DNA of 64,000 nucleotides, from the NCBI GenBank assembly GCA_016869075.1, contig VGEY01000007.1:1-64000 (forward strand). Reading direction: 5' to 3'. Made by a program: the position numbers and the translations under genes. Within the stretch, counting starts at the first letter, position 1. Each line of letters begins with the position of its first letter. The notes under the pieces are model-generated. The model was not told the DNA's origin. It searched no databases and saw only the letters and a list, made by a program, of their open reading frames with translations. This DNA comes from Alphaproteobacteria bacterium. Lineage in GTDB: Bacteria; Pseudomonadota; Alphaproteobacteria; Paracaedibacterales; VGCI01. Shown piece after piece: positions 56,137 through 64,000 of the stretch.

Positions 56137-57395
56137 TGACGCAATGCCTCCACAGGATCAAGACGCGCAGCTCTCCATGCAGGGTATAATGTCGCCAAAA
56201 AAGAAAGTCCTAAAGCCATTCCTACTGTTGCAAACACATCATGAAGATCAACTTTGCAAGGCATCTGGGTTAGAAAGTATATCTCTGCGTTGAATAATTC
56301 CATATCAAGGAGTCGTTCAAGCCACCGTCGGATGGTTTCAATGTTATAAGCAAAAGCCAATCCACCCCCTACGCCGGTAAGCGTACCAAGAACACCAATA
56401 GTTGACCCTGTTAAAAAGAAAATACGTAATATTGTTCCGCGCGTCGCTCCCATTGTTCTCATAATTGCGATATCACGCATCTTGTCTTTAACCAACATGA
56501 TGAGGCCCGAAATGATGTTAAAGGCGGCAATTAGGATAATGAGAGTGAGTATGATAAACATTACGTTCCGCTCAACTTGTATAACTTGAAAGAAACTCGT
56601 GCTTATGTGTTGCCAATCTGAGAGAATGACCCTGTCTCCCAATGTATGCTGGAGGATAAAACCGTATTCAGCGACTCTATCAGGATCATCTACGAATATT
56701 TCCAGAACAGAAGCTCCTTGCCCAATTTTAAAAAAACCTTGAGCAGTCTCCAGGGGCATAAAAATAACTGTTTTGTCGTATTCATGGAATCCAACCTCAA
56801 AGACCCCAGTCAATTTTACGCTTTTCTGCCGTGGCATTGTCCCAAAAGCTGTCATGTTTCCTTCAGGACTAATTAAATTAAATCTATCTCCCACCCGAAT
56901 GCCTAAACTTTCCGCTAAACGACGTCCCATAATAACTGTATCGCTTGGATGTAATTTGTCCGCCGTTTTACCAAAATTATCCAGGCTACCAGCTTTGATG
57001 TTCTTTGAAATAATTTCCCTTTTTTGCAAATCTTCAGGACGAATCCCGTGCACATACGCACCACGGGCTTGAGAACGATAAGTAACCATGGCTTGCTGCG
57101 CCACGACTGGGAAAGCAAGCTTCACGCCCTGAACCGCCTTCGCCTTTGCAGTAAGATCATCATAGTCTCTTATGGCACCACTTACAGGTTGGACTGCAAT
57201 ATGACCATTCATGCCAATAATGCGCGTGAGAAGTTCTTGGCGAAAACCATTCATAACAGACATAACAATGATTAATGTTGCAACGCCAAGAGCTATGCCA
57301 ACAAAAGAAAACCCAGCTATGACAGAAATGAACCCTTCTTGTCTTGGTGAGCGCAGATATCGATAGGCTACCAGTCGTTCAAATAAAGAGAACAT
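56133..57395 (-). CDS. lolC: lipoprotein-releasing ABC transporter, permease LolC/LolE
   Basis: The product is 420 aa with four membrane helices: one N-terminal (IAGFSFVGIALGVATLIIV) and three C-terminal, separated by a large periplasmic domain, as in LolC/LolE. FISVIAGFSF and SVMNGFRQEL are family markers, and the last region contains MRTMGATRGTILRIFF. Alphaproteobacteria use one LolC/E-type permease, which probably forms a homodimer. It opens the lolC-lolD-proS run on the minus strand. Confidence 0.93.
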   Translation of the reverse strand: MFSLFERLVAYRYLRSPRQEGFISVIAGFSFVGIALGVATLIIVMSVMNGFRQELLTRIIGMNGHIAVQPVSGAIRDYDDLTAKAKAVQGVKLAFPVVAQQAMVTYRSQARGAYVHGIRPEDLQKREIISKNIKAGSLDNFGKTADKLHPSDTVIMGRRLAESLGIRVGDRFNLISPEGNMTAFGTMPRQKSVKLTGVFEVGFHEYDKTVIFMPLETAQGFFKIGQGASVLEIFVDDPDRVAEYGFILQHTLGDRVILSDWQHISTSFFQVIQVERNVMFIILTLIILIAAFNIISGLIMLVKDKMRDIAIMRTMGATRGTILRIFFLTGSTIGVLGTLTGVGGGLAFAYNIETIRRWLERLLDMELFNAEIYFLTQMPCKVDLHDVFATVGMALGLSFLATLYPAWRAARLDPVEALRQ

Positions 57396-57560
57396 GAAAT
57401 ACGATTCATAAAAGAAAATTGATTCAAGTAATATACAATACCTAGCATAAATTATACCGTTATCCTATACCCATTCTTTGTCATAAAGGGGGTTTTAGGA
57501 TAAAGATAGATCAGTGACAACATTTATGCTATGAAGGTAAAAAATATTCAAAGGTTGACA

Positions 57561-58229
57561 ATGATTATTGCCATAGATGGCCCAGCGGGTGCAGGAAAAG
57601 GAACTATTGCCGGTTACTTGGCTTTGAAGTTTAATTTTCAATATTTAGATACCGGAATGCTTTATAGAGCCCTGGCTAAAGCTGTTATTCAAGCAAACGT
57701 TGATCCAGCTCTCGCCCCTGAGGAAGTAATTCAAATTGCCCAATCTATCACAATTGAAGCAGCTCAAGACCCTGATTTGAGGGGAGAAAAGGTTGCTGCA
57801 ATGGCTTCTCAGGTGGCCGTGATCCCTGAGGCACGCTTGCTCTTAAATGACCTTCAACGAAAGTTTAGCCATTCAATTGCTGCCCCCTACCAGGGTGCCA
57901 TTCTTGATGGCCGTGATATTGGTACAGTCATTTGCCCTGAGGCTGAATGTAAGCTCTTTATAACGGCTCGACCTGAGGTTCGAACACAACGTCGCCTTTT
58001 GGAAACCCAGGAAAGTTCTGATCTTCTTGCAACAATGTCCCAACAGATTGCTGAACGCGATAAACGCGATTCTACTAGGCAAATTGCGCCTTTGACTCCT
58101 GCAGTTGATGCTATTATAATTGACACGTCAGACTTAACAATTGACGAAGCATGCTCAAAAGCGGCAATGTATGTAACCAAGTGCTTGAGCGAATTGAAAA
58201 AATCGCAAAAGCAAAGTATTAACCACTAA
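57561..58229 (+). CDS. cmk: cytidylate kinase
   Basis: The start is placed at ATG 57561 (MIIAIDGPAGAGKGT), with AAAGG 6 bp upstream; the frame beginning 10 codons earlier would add non-conserved residues. The product is 222 aa. It phosphorylates CMP and dCMP. The P-loop GPAGAGKGT, the CMP-binding LDTGMLYRALAKA and DGRDIGTVICP are present. It is followed by rpsA after 28 bp, the conserved cmk-rpsA pair. Confidence 0.94.
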   Translation: MIIAIDGPAGAGKGTIAGYLALKFNFQYLDTGMLYRALAKAVIQANVDPALAPEEVIQIAQSITIEAAQDPDLRGEKVAAMASQVAVIPEARLLLNDLQRKFSHSIAAPYQGAILDGRDIGTVICPEAECKLFITARPEVRTQRRLLETQESSDLLATMSQQIAERDKRDSTRQIAPLTPAVDAIIIDTSDLTIDEACSKAAMYVTKCLSELKKSQKQSINH

Positions 58230-58257
58230 CCGTGTTTTTTAAGGATTAACCATAAAC

Positions 58258-60126
58258 ATGACAACAACATCAACAACTGATAGATCAACTGAAACAACCC
58301 ACACCTCAACTGAAGACTTTGCCTCCTTACTGGACAACTCGCTTGCCGGTAAAAAAAGTTTTGAAGGTAGTGTCGTTAAAGGCCTCATTGTCGGCATCCA
58401 AAACGATATTGCTGTGATTGATGTCGGATTAAAATCAGAAGGACGCGTTCCATTAAAAGAGTTTTCTGGACATGGTCGTACAGCAGAGCTGCGCGTGGGC
58501 GATACCGTTGATGTTTATGTTGAACGTATGGAAGATAAAAATGGTGAGGCCCTCCTCAGTGTTGAAAAGGCGCGCCGTGAAGCTGTCTGGGGCGAATTAG
58601 AGAAGTCCTATCAAGAAGGCATCCTCGTGAATGGCGTCATTTTTGGAAAAGTTAAAGGCGGATTTGCAGTCGACCTCGATGGTGCTGTTGCTTTCTTACC
58701 CGGAAGCCAAGTTGATATCCGACCCATTAGAGATATTTCTCCTCTCATGAATATTGTGCAGCCATTCAAGCTTTTAAAGATGGACAAAGCCCGCAGTAAT
58801 ATCGTTGTGTCTCGCCGCTCTGTACTTGAAGAAACACGTGCAGAAGCGCGAACAGAACTTGTTTCTAACCTCTCTGAAGGTCAGATTTTAACAGGTATTG
58901 TTAAAAACATTACTGATTATGGTGCCTTTATTGATTTGGGAGGCGTTGACGGTCTTCTTCACGTAACAGATATTTCCTGGCGCAGAATCAATCACCCAAG
59001 TGATATTTTAAAAGTTGGTGAGAACATCCAAGTTCAAGTAATCCGTTTTAACAAAGAAAACCAACGCATTTCTTTGGGAATGAAACAACTTGAAGAAGAT
59101 CCTTGGAAGGGTGTTGAAGAGCGTTACTTGGTCGGCACAAGACGCCGGGGGACAGTTACAAATGTTACTGACTATGGAGCTTTTGTTGAATTAGAACCAG
59201 CTGTTGAAGGACTTATTTATGTTACAGAAATGAGCTGGACCAAGAAAAATATTCATCCTGGCAAAATTCTTTCATCAAGCCAAGAAGTTGAAGTTCAAGT
59301 GCTTGACGTTGATATGAACAAACGTCGTATCAGCTTAGGATTAAAGCAATGCCAAGAGAATCCATGGCAAAAATTCAAAGACAGTCACCCCACTGGAAGC
59401 ATTTTGGAAGGTGAAGTTAAAAATATTACAGAATTTGGTTTATTTGTTGGTGTTTCAGAAGATTTGGATGGCATGGTTCACCTTACTGATCTTTCTTGGT
59501 CAAAGCCAGGCGAAGAAGCCTTATCAGAATATAAAAAGGGCCAGGTTATCAAAGTTAAGGTTCTTGATATTGATGCAGAAAAAGAACGGATCAGTCTTGG
59601 TGTAAAGCAATTAGAAACTGATTCTTTCTCTGCTGGTTTAGAAAATATTAAGAAGGGTGACGTGGTAACAGGAACAATCACTGCAGTATTAGACAAAGGG
59701 ATTGAAGTGGAGCTTGATGGTGGTCTTGTTGGATCTATCCGCAAGGCAGACTTGTCCCGTGACCGCGATTGGCAAAGGCCTGATCGTTTTGCAATGGGAG
59801 AAAAAGTTGATGCAAAAGTAACCTCCATAGACAAACCAGGTAGAAAGGTTATTTTATCTATCAAAGCACGGGAAATTGATGAAGATAAACAAGTCATGTC
59901 TGAATTTGGTTCTTCAGATAGTGGTGCTAGCCTTGGAGACATCTTAGGTGCCGCTATGAATAAAGCAAAAGCCAGAGCTTCTGAAAAGCAAGACGAAGCT
60001 CCTGCCAAAAAGGCAGCATCTAAAGCTACTAAAAGCACTGAGGAAGAAGAACCTGCTAAAGAAAAGGCGGCTTCTGCTAAGAAAGAAAAAGCCCCTGCCA
60101 AAAAAGCAGCTTCTAAAAAGAAATAA
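58258..60126 (+). CDS. rpsA: 30S ribosomal protein S1
   Basis: The product is 622 aa with six S1 (OB-fold) domains in tandem; domains 3 to 5 are the clearest (GIVKNITDYGAFIDLGGVDG, GTVTNVTDYGAFVELEPAVE, GEVKNITEFGLFVGVSEDLD). S1 brings mRNA to the 30S subunit. The last 55 residues are an added Lys/Ala/Glu-rich tail with repeats of the type APAKKAASK. The N-terminus is Thr/Ser-rich (MTTTSTTDRSTETT). It forms an operon with cmk and ends at a strong hairpin. Confidence 0.95.
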   Translation: MTTTSTTDRSTETTHTSTEDFASLLDNSLAGKKSFEGSVVKGLIVGIQNDIAVIDVGLKSEGRVPLKEFSGHGRTAELRVGDTVDVYVERMEDKNGEALLSVEKARREAVWGELEKSYQEGILVNGVIFGKVKGGFAVDLDGAVAFLPGSQVDIRPIRDISPLMNIVQPFKLLKMDKARSNIVVSRRSVLEETRAEARTELVSNLSEGQILTGIVKNITDYGAFIDLGGVDGLLHVTDISWRRINHPSDILKVGENIQVQVIRFNKENQRISLGMKQLEEDPWKGVEERYLVGTRRRGTVTNVTDYGAFVELEPAVEGLIYVTEMSWTKKNIHPGKILSSSQEVEVQVLDVDMNKRRISLGLKQCQENPWQKFKDSHPTGSILEGEVKNITEFGLFVGVSEDLDGMVHLTDLSWSKPGEEALSEYKKGQVIKVKVLDIDAEKERISLGVKQLETDSFSAGLENIKKGDVVTGTITAVLDKGIEVELDGGLVGSIRKADLSRDRDWQRPDRFAMGEKVDAKVTSIDKPGRKVILSIKAREIDEDKQVMSEFGSSDSGASLGDILGAAMNKAKARASEKQDEAPAKKAASKATKSTEEEEPAKEKAASAKKEKAPAKKAASKKK

Positions 60127-60132
60127 TATAAT

Positions 60133-60172
60133 TGGGAATTAGGGACTTAATATATAAGCACCCTAATTCCCA
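60133..60172. terminator. strong hairpin between rpsA and the Lys-rich protein gene
   Basis: TGGGAATTAGGG (60133-60144) and CCCTAATTCCCA (60161-60172) form a perfect 12-bp stem with a 16-nt AT-rich loop. It lies between convergent genes, so can stop both; the minus-strand reading continues into a T-rich run, the plus-strand side less so. Confidence 0.75.
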
Positions 60173-60173
60173 T

Positions 60174-60617
60174 TTATGGATGTAATTTAGTTCCATATTT
60201 TCTACTGGAACACGTAGCATTGCAAAAGTTCCGAACATCTGCGTTGGTTTCATAATCATGGTCGTTGCATCCATAAAAACAGAAAGCACGAAAGCATTTC
60301 TTTTCTTTTCTTCGTGCTTCTTTTGTTTTCAAGCAAGACTTTGCTATTTGTAAATTTGACGAGCAATTAAGACGATTACATTTACTCTTGTCATTTTTAA
60401 GAAGTTCATCAATATTTTTAGCAGAATAACCCTTCTTTTTTCCTCTTCTCTTTTTATGTTTTTTCTTATGTTTTGATTTTTTCTTTTTCTTCTTTTGTGC
60501 GTTAATTACGTAAATGGAGCCTGATTGTTCCTGGTGACTTAAGAAAACTAAAGGAGTGAAGCTTCCCTGAAGCTCAAAACTCCCAAGCATAACCCCCAAG
60601 ACCGCTAAGCTGAACAT
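60174..60617 (-). CDS. exported Lys-rich, Cys-rich protein (hypothetical)
   Basis: The product is 147 aa. A hydrophobic N-terminus (residues 1-15, FSLAVLGVMLG) could be a signal. Residues 42-62 are almost all Lys, Arg and His (for example KKKKKKSKHKKKHKKRR). The C-terminal half has eight cysteines in short pairs (CNRLNC, KCFRAFCFYGC, FCNATC). The combination would fit a nucleic-acid-binding or nuclear-targeted exported protein, but I recognise no family. It lies convergent with rpsA. No neighbour hints at function. Confidence 0.65.
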   Translation of the reverse strand: MFSLAVLGVMLGSFELQGSFTPLVFLSHQEQSGSIYVINAQKKKKKKSKHKKKHKKRRGKKKGYSAKNIDELLKNDKSKCNRLNCSSNLQIAKSCLKTKEARRKEKKCFRAFCFYGCNDHDYETNADVRNFCNATCSSRKYGTKLHP

Positions 60618-60717
60618 TACTCATTCCTAAACCATATTTATTGACCTATATTACTATAGTAAAAGTTAATATTGTCCTGAATGGGTACTTTAATAGCCAG
60701 GAATAAAGGAAATTTAT

Positions 60718-60942
60718 ATGCGCTTAGGAATTTATGAACATTATAAGGGATTCCGTTATGAAGTCATGGGCATTTGCCGTCATACTGAAACTTTAGAAGA
60801 ACTGGTTGTCTATCGCGCTCTTTATGGCGCCTTTGAACTCTGGGTTCGCCCTAAGGAAATGTTCCTTGAAACTGTTCTAATCAACGGAACAACTGTTCCA
60901 AGATTCAAGTTTTTAAGCGAACTTGAGCCAATGACTCCCTAG
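60718..60942 (+). CDS. DUF1653 domain-containing protein
   Basis: The product is 74 aa. It matches DUF1653 along its whole length: GIYEHYKGFRYEVMGICRHT, ETLEELVVYRALYGAFELWV and RPKEMFLETVLINGTTVPRF. The family is small, cytosolic and of unknown role. AAAGGAAA precedes the ATG. It stands alone between a divergent Lys-rich protein gene and the long spacer before the EAL gene. Confidence 0.88.
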   Translation: MRLGIYEHYKGFRYEVMGICRHTETLEELVVYRALYGAFELWVRPKEMFLETVLINGTTVPRFKFLSELEPMTP

Positions 60943-61451
60943 AAAAAATAGGTGCAGAAAACTCTTTTTTTTGTGAAAATTAAATCTAGTTTTAAATTAC
61001 TTAAGTATTTTTTGCAAAAACCGACTGATTTTTTTCTAATTCCAAGAATCCATATTCCTTTTTGTAAGAATAATTTGGCAAACAATCTCTTTAAAACTCT
61101 AGTATTAAATCCCTGCGACAATTTTGTTCTTTTTTTATGCTTGCAAGTATCAAAATAACTTGTTATAAATAAGATATCTCATGCATTTGAGAAAATTTTT
61201 CGATAATTTTAGGTTTTTAACTTGTAAGAACAATTGAGAATTACCATATCTAAGTTAAACCTGAATGAACCAAAAATGAACACATAACAAAACGGTTTAT
61301 TTGAGATTTTTTGCGGAACTGCGTTAAGTAATGACCTGGCTTTATCAATAAGCCATAGGTAACGGCTGTAAAAATTCTCTTAAGTAATAATGTGAACACA
61401 TTTGTAAGGTCTATAAAGGCAATTCAAATTTTCAATGGTTAGGAGACCCGA
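60943..61451. other. 509-bp AT-rich spacer before the EAL gene
   Basis: I see no gene here. It contains several T and A runs and a small hairpin (TGGCTT 61337-61342 / AAGCCA 61350-61355). An untranslated leader or promoter of the EAL gene is likely, but I cannot place a promoter with confidence. AGGAG lies 7 bp before the ATG at 61452. Confidence 0.5.
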
Positions 61452-62300
61452 ATGAAGACTCAGCGTAAAAAAGGTGCCCCCGCAGTTCAACCTCACGACA
61501 GTTTAGCCTATGATTTGCGTTTAGCTCTTATGACACAACAATTGCAGTTGGTATTCCAACCAAAGGTTTGTATACAAACTCAACAAATCGTAGGAGCAGA
61601 AGTTTTATTGCGCTGGCAACATCCTGTTGAGGGATTGATCTCTGCAGATCGATGGGTGTCTTTAGCTGAAACTCATAACCTCATGCGCCCTTTAACCTTA
61701 TGGCTCCTCGACAAAGTTGTTCAATATCTTGAAAATGCCAATGACTCTGCTATACCTCTTGCAATAAACGTATCACCCAATATCCTCGATGGTGCCTTTG
61801 CTATTCATATTTTAAAAACACTCTCTGCAGCTGGCATTGCGCCCCACTTATTGGAAATTGAAATTACAGAATCAACACCTGTAAGTAATATGACAAATTT
61901 GGCTAATGCGCTCCACCTCTTGCAATCTAGGGGCGTAAAAATTTATTTAGATGACTTTGGAACAGGGTACTCAACGATGCAATATTTAGTTGATGTACCA
62001 GCTGACGGAATTAAAATAGATAAGAGGTTTGTTCAACAAGCCCCCCTCTTACCAGCTGCACGCCTCATTTTACGCTCGCTCATTGAGCTTGCTAATGAAA
62101 TTGGGGTTACAGTTGTTTGTGAAGGCGTTGAAACAATTGAGCAACTCACGCTTGTAAAGCGCCTGGGAGCTCAGATCATTCAAGGATATATTTCTGGCAA
62201 ACCAATGTCCTCTGATGCATTTACTAACATGATTGAAGCTCCGAGTGTTTCAGCACTTCCTGATACCCAACTTTCACTTTATAAAGTTCAAGCATCGTAA
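61452..62300 (+). CDS. EAL-domain c-di-GMP phosphodiesterase
   Basis: The product is 282 aa, a stand-alone EAL domain (residues 20-260) with no sensor or GGDEF part. Active-site residues look complete: Glu of AEVLLRWQHP (EVL instead of EAL), Asn in AINVSP, Glu in EIEITES, Asp-Asp in LDDFGTGYS, Lys in IKIDKRF, Glu in CEGVET and Gln in IIQGYISGKP. It should hydrolyse c-di-GMP to pGpG. The only c-di-GMP receptor seen in the window is the PilZ domain of the glycosyltransferase at 4333. It is cytosolic and transcribed alone. Confidence 0.9.
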   Translation: MKTQRKKGAPAVQPHDSLAYDLRLALMTQQLQLVFQPKVCIQTQQIVGAEVLLRWQHPVEGLISADRWVSLAETHNLMRPLTLWLLDKVVQYLENANDSAIPLAINVSPNILDGAFAIHILKTLSAAGIAPHLLEIEITESTPVSNMTNLANALHLLQSRGVKIYLDDFGTGYSTMQYLVDVPADGIKIDKRFVQQAPLLPAARLILRSLIELANEIGVTVVCEGVETIEQLTLVKRLGAQIIQGYISGKPMSSDAFTNMIEAPSVSALPDTQLSLYKVQAS

Positions 62301-62399
62301 TAAAAGTATAAATGAGAATTTGTTCTTTCTAAAACTCAAGCAGTTTAAAAGGCTGCTCTGCACCTAGCAAGAATAAATACCGCTTCGGATACTTATAAT

Positions 62400-62966
62400 T
62401 TATTGCAAGGGTGATAGTTTTGCCCATTCCGAATAGTAATTACGAAATGCTGTATTACGACTTCGAACATGCTGCCATGGATAACTAGGCAGCCGTGTGA
62501 ATAATTCTGCTATCTTAATTAAAGAAGGATCTTGCAGTTTATTATCTGGATTGAGCTTATCATAGAGTTCGGCAGCATTCTTAAAAGTTTCATAATGTGC
62601 ATAAAATGAATCAGTAGCCTCTTGAAGAGGACCTGAAAGTACTTTTACTAATTTGGTGGATATGTTATTTGCTTGTTCTCCAAAATTCACATATGTACAA
62701 CCATAAGCTTGTACAATACTAAGTGAATGAGTTATAGGTAGCATCGTTAACCGATATGGATTTAAGCAAGTTAAAAGGAGACCGACAGGCTCCTCAATCG
62801 GGTTTAAACTATCACCATATATATTTGTTAAACTAATTACAAACTGCAAAACCCTTGCTATCTCCCCGTTTACAGTTCGCACATCACTTATTATTTGTTT
62901 GGCTACATTTTGTTCTTCAACAGTTAGACTCGCTAATGAAGGTATCGTAAAACGTGAATCACTTAA
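62400..62966 (-). pseudogene. in-frame remainder of the Sel1-repeat gene after a TGA stop
   Basis: This stretch continues the same reading frame as the gene at 62967-64000, with no other stop for 188 codons after the TGA at 62967-62969 (it reads LSDSRFTIPSLASLTV onward). It can also be read from GTG 62882 as a 160-aa ORF, but that start has no good ribosome-binding site and the open frame runs back through it. Helical content (LTVEEQNVAKQII, AELYDKLNPDN) fits the upstream part. So the window shows either a recent nonsense mutation, a sequencing error or readthrough. Confidence 0.6.
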
Positions 62967-64000
62967 TCAATAAAGCTTATGTAAATCCTCATGTACCAGA
63001 TTTACTAAGGTATAAGTTCTATTCCATGAACTCTCTAGAGCCTCTCCCGTGCCCAAATACAAGTTCCGAGCAGGCAATAACGGCAAAAAATACCGATGCA
63101 TAATTTCATTAGCTGATTTAAAAGTTTTTAAAATGCTGTTCTTGTCATCTTCACCATAATTACTTTCTATCTGCTTTAAATCCATAATCAAAGGAGTGCC
63201 GTATTCAACAATAATGCTAACTCGTTGTAATTCTTCTGTATTAATTACCTGCATATGTAATAATGTTTCTAGTCTAATACGAGAACCTAGATTAACAATT
63301 ATAGAAGCATTACCGCTTTTAAGGCTTTGACGATAGTATTCTACGCCTCTATTCCTATCTGTTATTAACTGTCCTGAGCTATCATGAAATCCCGAGATGT
63401 ATAGATCACCCAAAAAACCTAATGCCTTTCCATAACATTTTTTAATATTTCTTTGCTCAGCAGCTGGGTAATCTGTTCCAAAATGGGCTGAGTTGAATAT
63501 GCCGGCTGCCTTATCAATAACAAAGGAACATAGATGGAATGCTTTTAGTTGATTTTTGGGAACATCCTTTGTCCCACTTAAATATGATTGAGCCCAAAAC
63601 ATTAGATAAGAAAGTGATAAACCCCAACCACTTTCAACGCTTTGGCGATAGTATTCTATACCTCTATCAATTTCATTTATCGACTGTTCTAAACTATCAT
63701 GAGGTCCTGCGGTGCAAGTATCACCTAATAAATTTAAAACATGTCCAAAGCTTCTTTTAATCATGCGTTGCGCAGTTGCTGAGTAATCTGTTCCAAAACG
63801 GGCTGAGTTGAATATGCCGGGTGCCTTTTCAATAACAAAGGAACATAGATCTAATCCTTTTAGATCATTTTTGGGAACATTCTTATTCCCTGTAAAGTAT
63901 GATTGAGCAAGGAACTCGAGAACTGGAACTGATTGAGCATAACCATTTACAAGGGATAGCTTTGCATATCTGATGACTTCCTCAAAAACAGCCTCTAAAT
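62967..64000 (-). CDS. Sel1-like repeat protein, 5'-truncated by the window edge
   Basis: The reading frame is open from 64000 down to TGA 62967-62969 (344 codons), so the gene begins beyond the window. Repeats of 105 residues are visible: LAQSYFTGNKNVPKNDLKGL then FVIEKAPGIFNSARFGTDYS in one, and WAQSYLSGTKDVPKNQLKAF then FVIDKAAGIFNSAHFGTDYP in the next. The A-x-x-Y-x-x-G-x-x-V-P-K-N pattern is that of Sel1-like solenoids, which bind proteins and are abundant in amoeba- and ciliate-associated bacteria. No signal peptide can be judged because the N-terminus is missing. Confidence 0.65.
   Translation of the reverse strand, partial: LEAVFEEVIRYAKLSLVNGYAQSVPVLEFLAQSYFTGNKNVPKNDLKGLDLCSFVIEKAPGIFNSARFGTDYSATAQRMIKRSFGHVLNLLGDTCTAGPHDSLEQSINEIDRGIEYYRQSVESGWGLSLSYLMFWAQSYLSGTKDVPKNQLKAFHLCSFVIDKAAGIFNSAHFGTDYPAAEQRNIKKCYGKALGFLGDLYISGFHDSSGQLITDRNRGVEYYRQSLKSGNASIIVNLGSRIRLETLLHMQVINTEELQRVSIIVEYGTPLIMDLKQIESNYGEDDKNSILKTFKSANEIMHRYFLPLLPARNLYLGTGEALESSWNRTYTLVNLVHEDLHKLY

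Noticed and set aside
59478-60101. 207-aa minus-strand ORF inside rpsA
   Set aside because: It is antisense to rpsA and owes its length to the Lys/Ala-rich codons of the tail; no ribosome-binding site.
62967-62969. UGA recoding to tryptophan
   Set aside because: TGA ends several intact genes in this window and tryptophan is written TGG throughout, so a changed code is not supported.
1-64000. CRISPR arrays, intact transposases, tRNA and rRNA genes
   Set aside because: Reading both strands I found no regularly spaced direct repeats, transposase motifs or cloverleaf sequences; a tRNAscan and ISfinder search would be decisive.

Overview
The window is a 64-kb, AT-rich stretch of bacterial chromosome with dense, mostly operonic housekeeping genes and many secreted proteins of unknown function. 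Several features point to an alphaproteobacterium: a short prolyl-tRNA synthetase without the editing insertion, a Usg-family protein, alphaproteobacterial-type NuoA-K, DUF1653, and a ribosomal protein S1 with a Lys/Ala-rich tail. Low G+C, eukaryotic-like domains (a secreted F-box protein and Sel1-like repeats), and palindromic repeat nests fit best with an intracellular or protist-associated lineage such as the Holosporales (Caedibacter/Paracaedibacter-like). That placement is inference, since no rRNA gene lies in the window.

Layout. 0-2.6 kb is gene-poor: a decayed sigma-factor fragment, a secreted Met/Gly-rich protein, a DUF2750 protein and an 88-aa peptide with a bacteriocin-like leader. 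2.6-12 kb carries a secreted alpha/beta hydrolase, a PilZ-bearing cellulose-synthase-like glycosyltransferase, glutamine synthetase, a receiver-like protein, an ArnT/PMT-family glycosyltransferase, a lytic transglycosylase and a 41-aa Cys-rich lipoprotein. 12-20 kb holds isovaleryl-CoA dehydrogenase, L35/L20, ParE, an exported FKBP isomerase and three secreted unknowns. 20-26 kb has polyhydroxyalkanoate synthase with a MaoC/PhaJ-type hydratase, a complete polar amino-acid ABC importer and IspG. 26.3-27.3 kb is a 929-bp intergenic nest of palindromic repeats around a 212-nt element predicted to fold into a branched RNA.

27-36 kb starts with three tandem secreted paralogues, then der-bamB-yfgM, apaG, and alr-murI (peptidoglycan D-amino acids). 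36-43 kb has the F-box protein, TrhO, a cytosolic FKBP, aspS, dprA and usg. 44-53 kb is a tightly overlapping nuoABCDEFGHIJK operon for respiratory complex I, ending at nuoK without nuoL/M/N. 53-60 kb has a GrpB-GNAT fusion, proS, lolD-lolC and cmk-rpsA. 60-64 kb has a Lys-rich exported protein, DUF1653, an EAL phosphodiesterase and a Sel1-repeat gene interrupted by a single in-frame TGA that runs off the window end.

Together the genes describe a respiring cell that makes peptidoglycan, builds an outer membrane (Bam and Lol factors), can store polyhydroxyalkanoate, and probably uses c-di-GMP (a PilZ receptor and an EAL enzyme are present) to control an exopolysaccharide. The least explained parts are the secreted proteins and the repeat nest. 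I saw no tRNA, rRNA, CRISPR array or intact insertion sequence.
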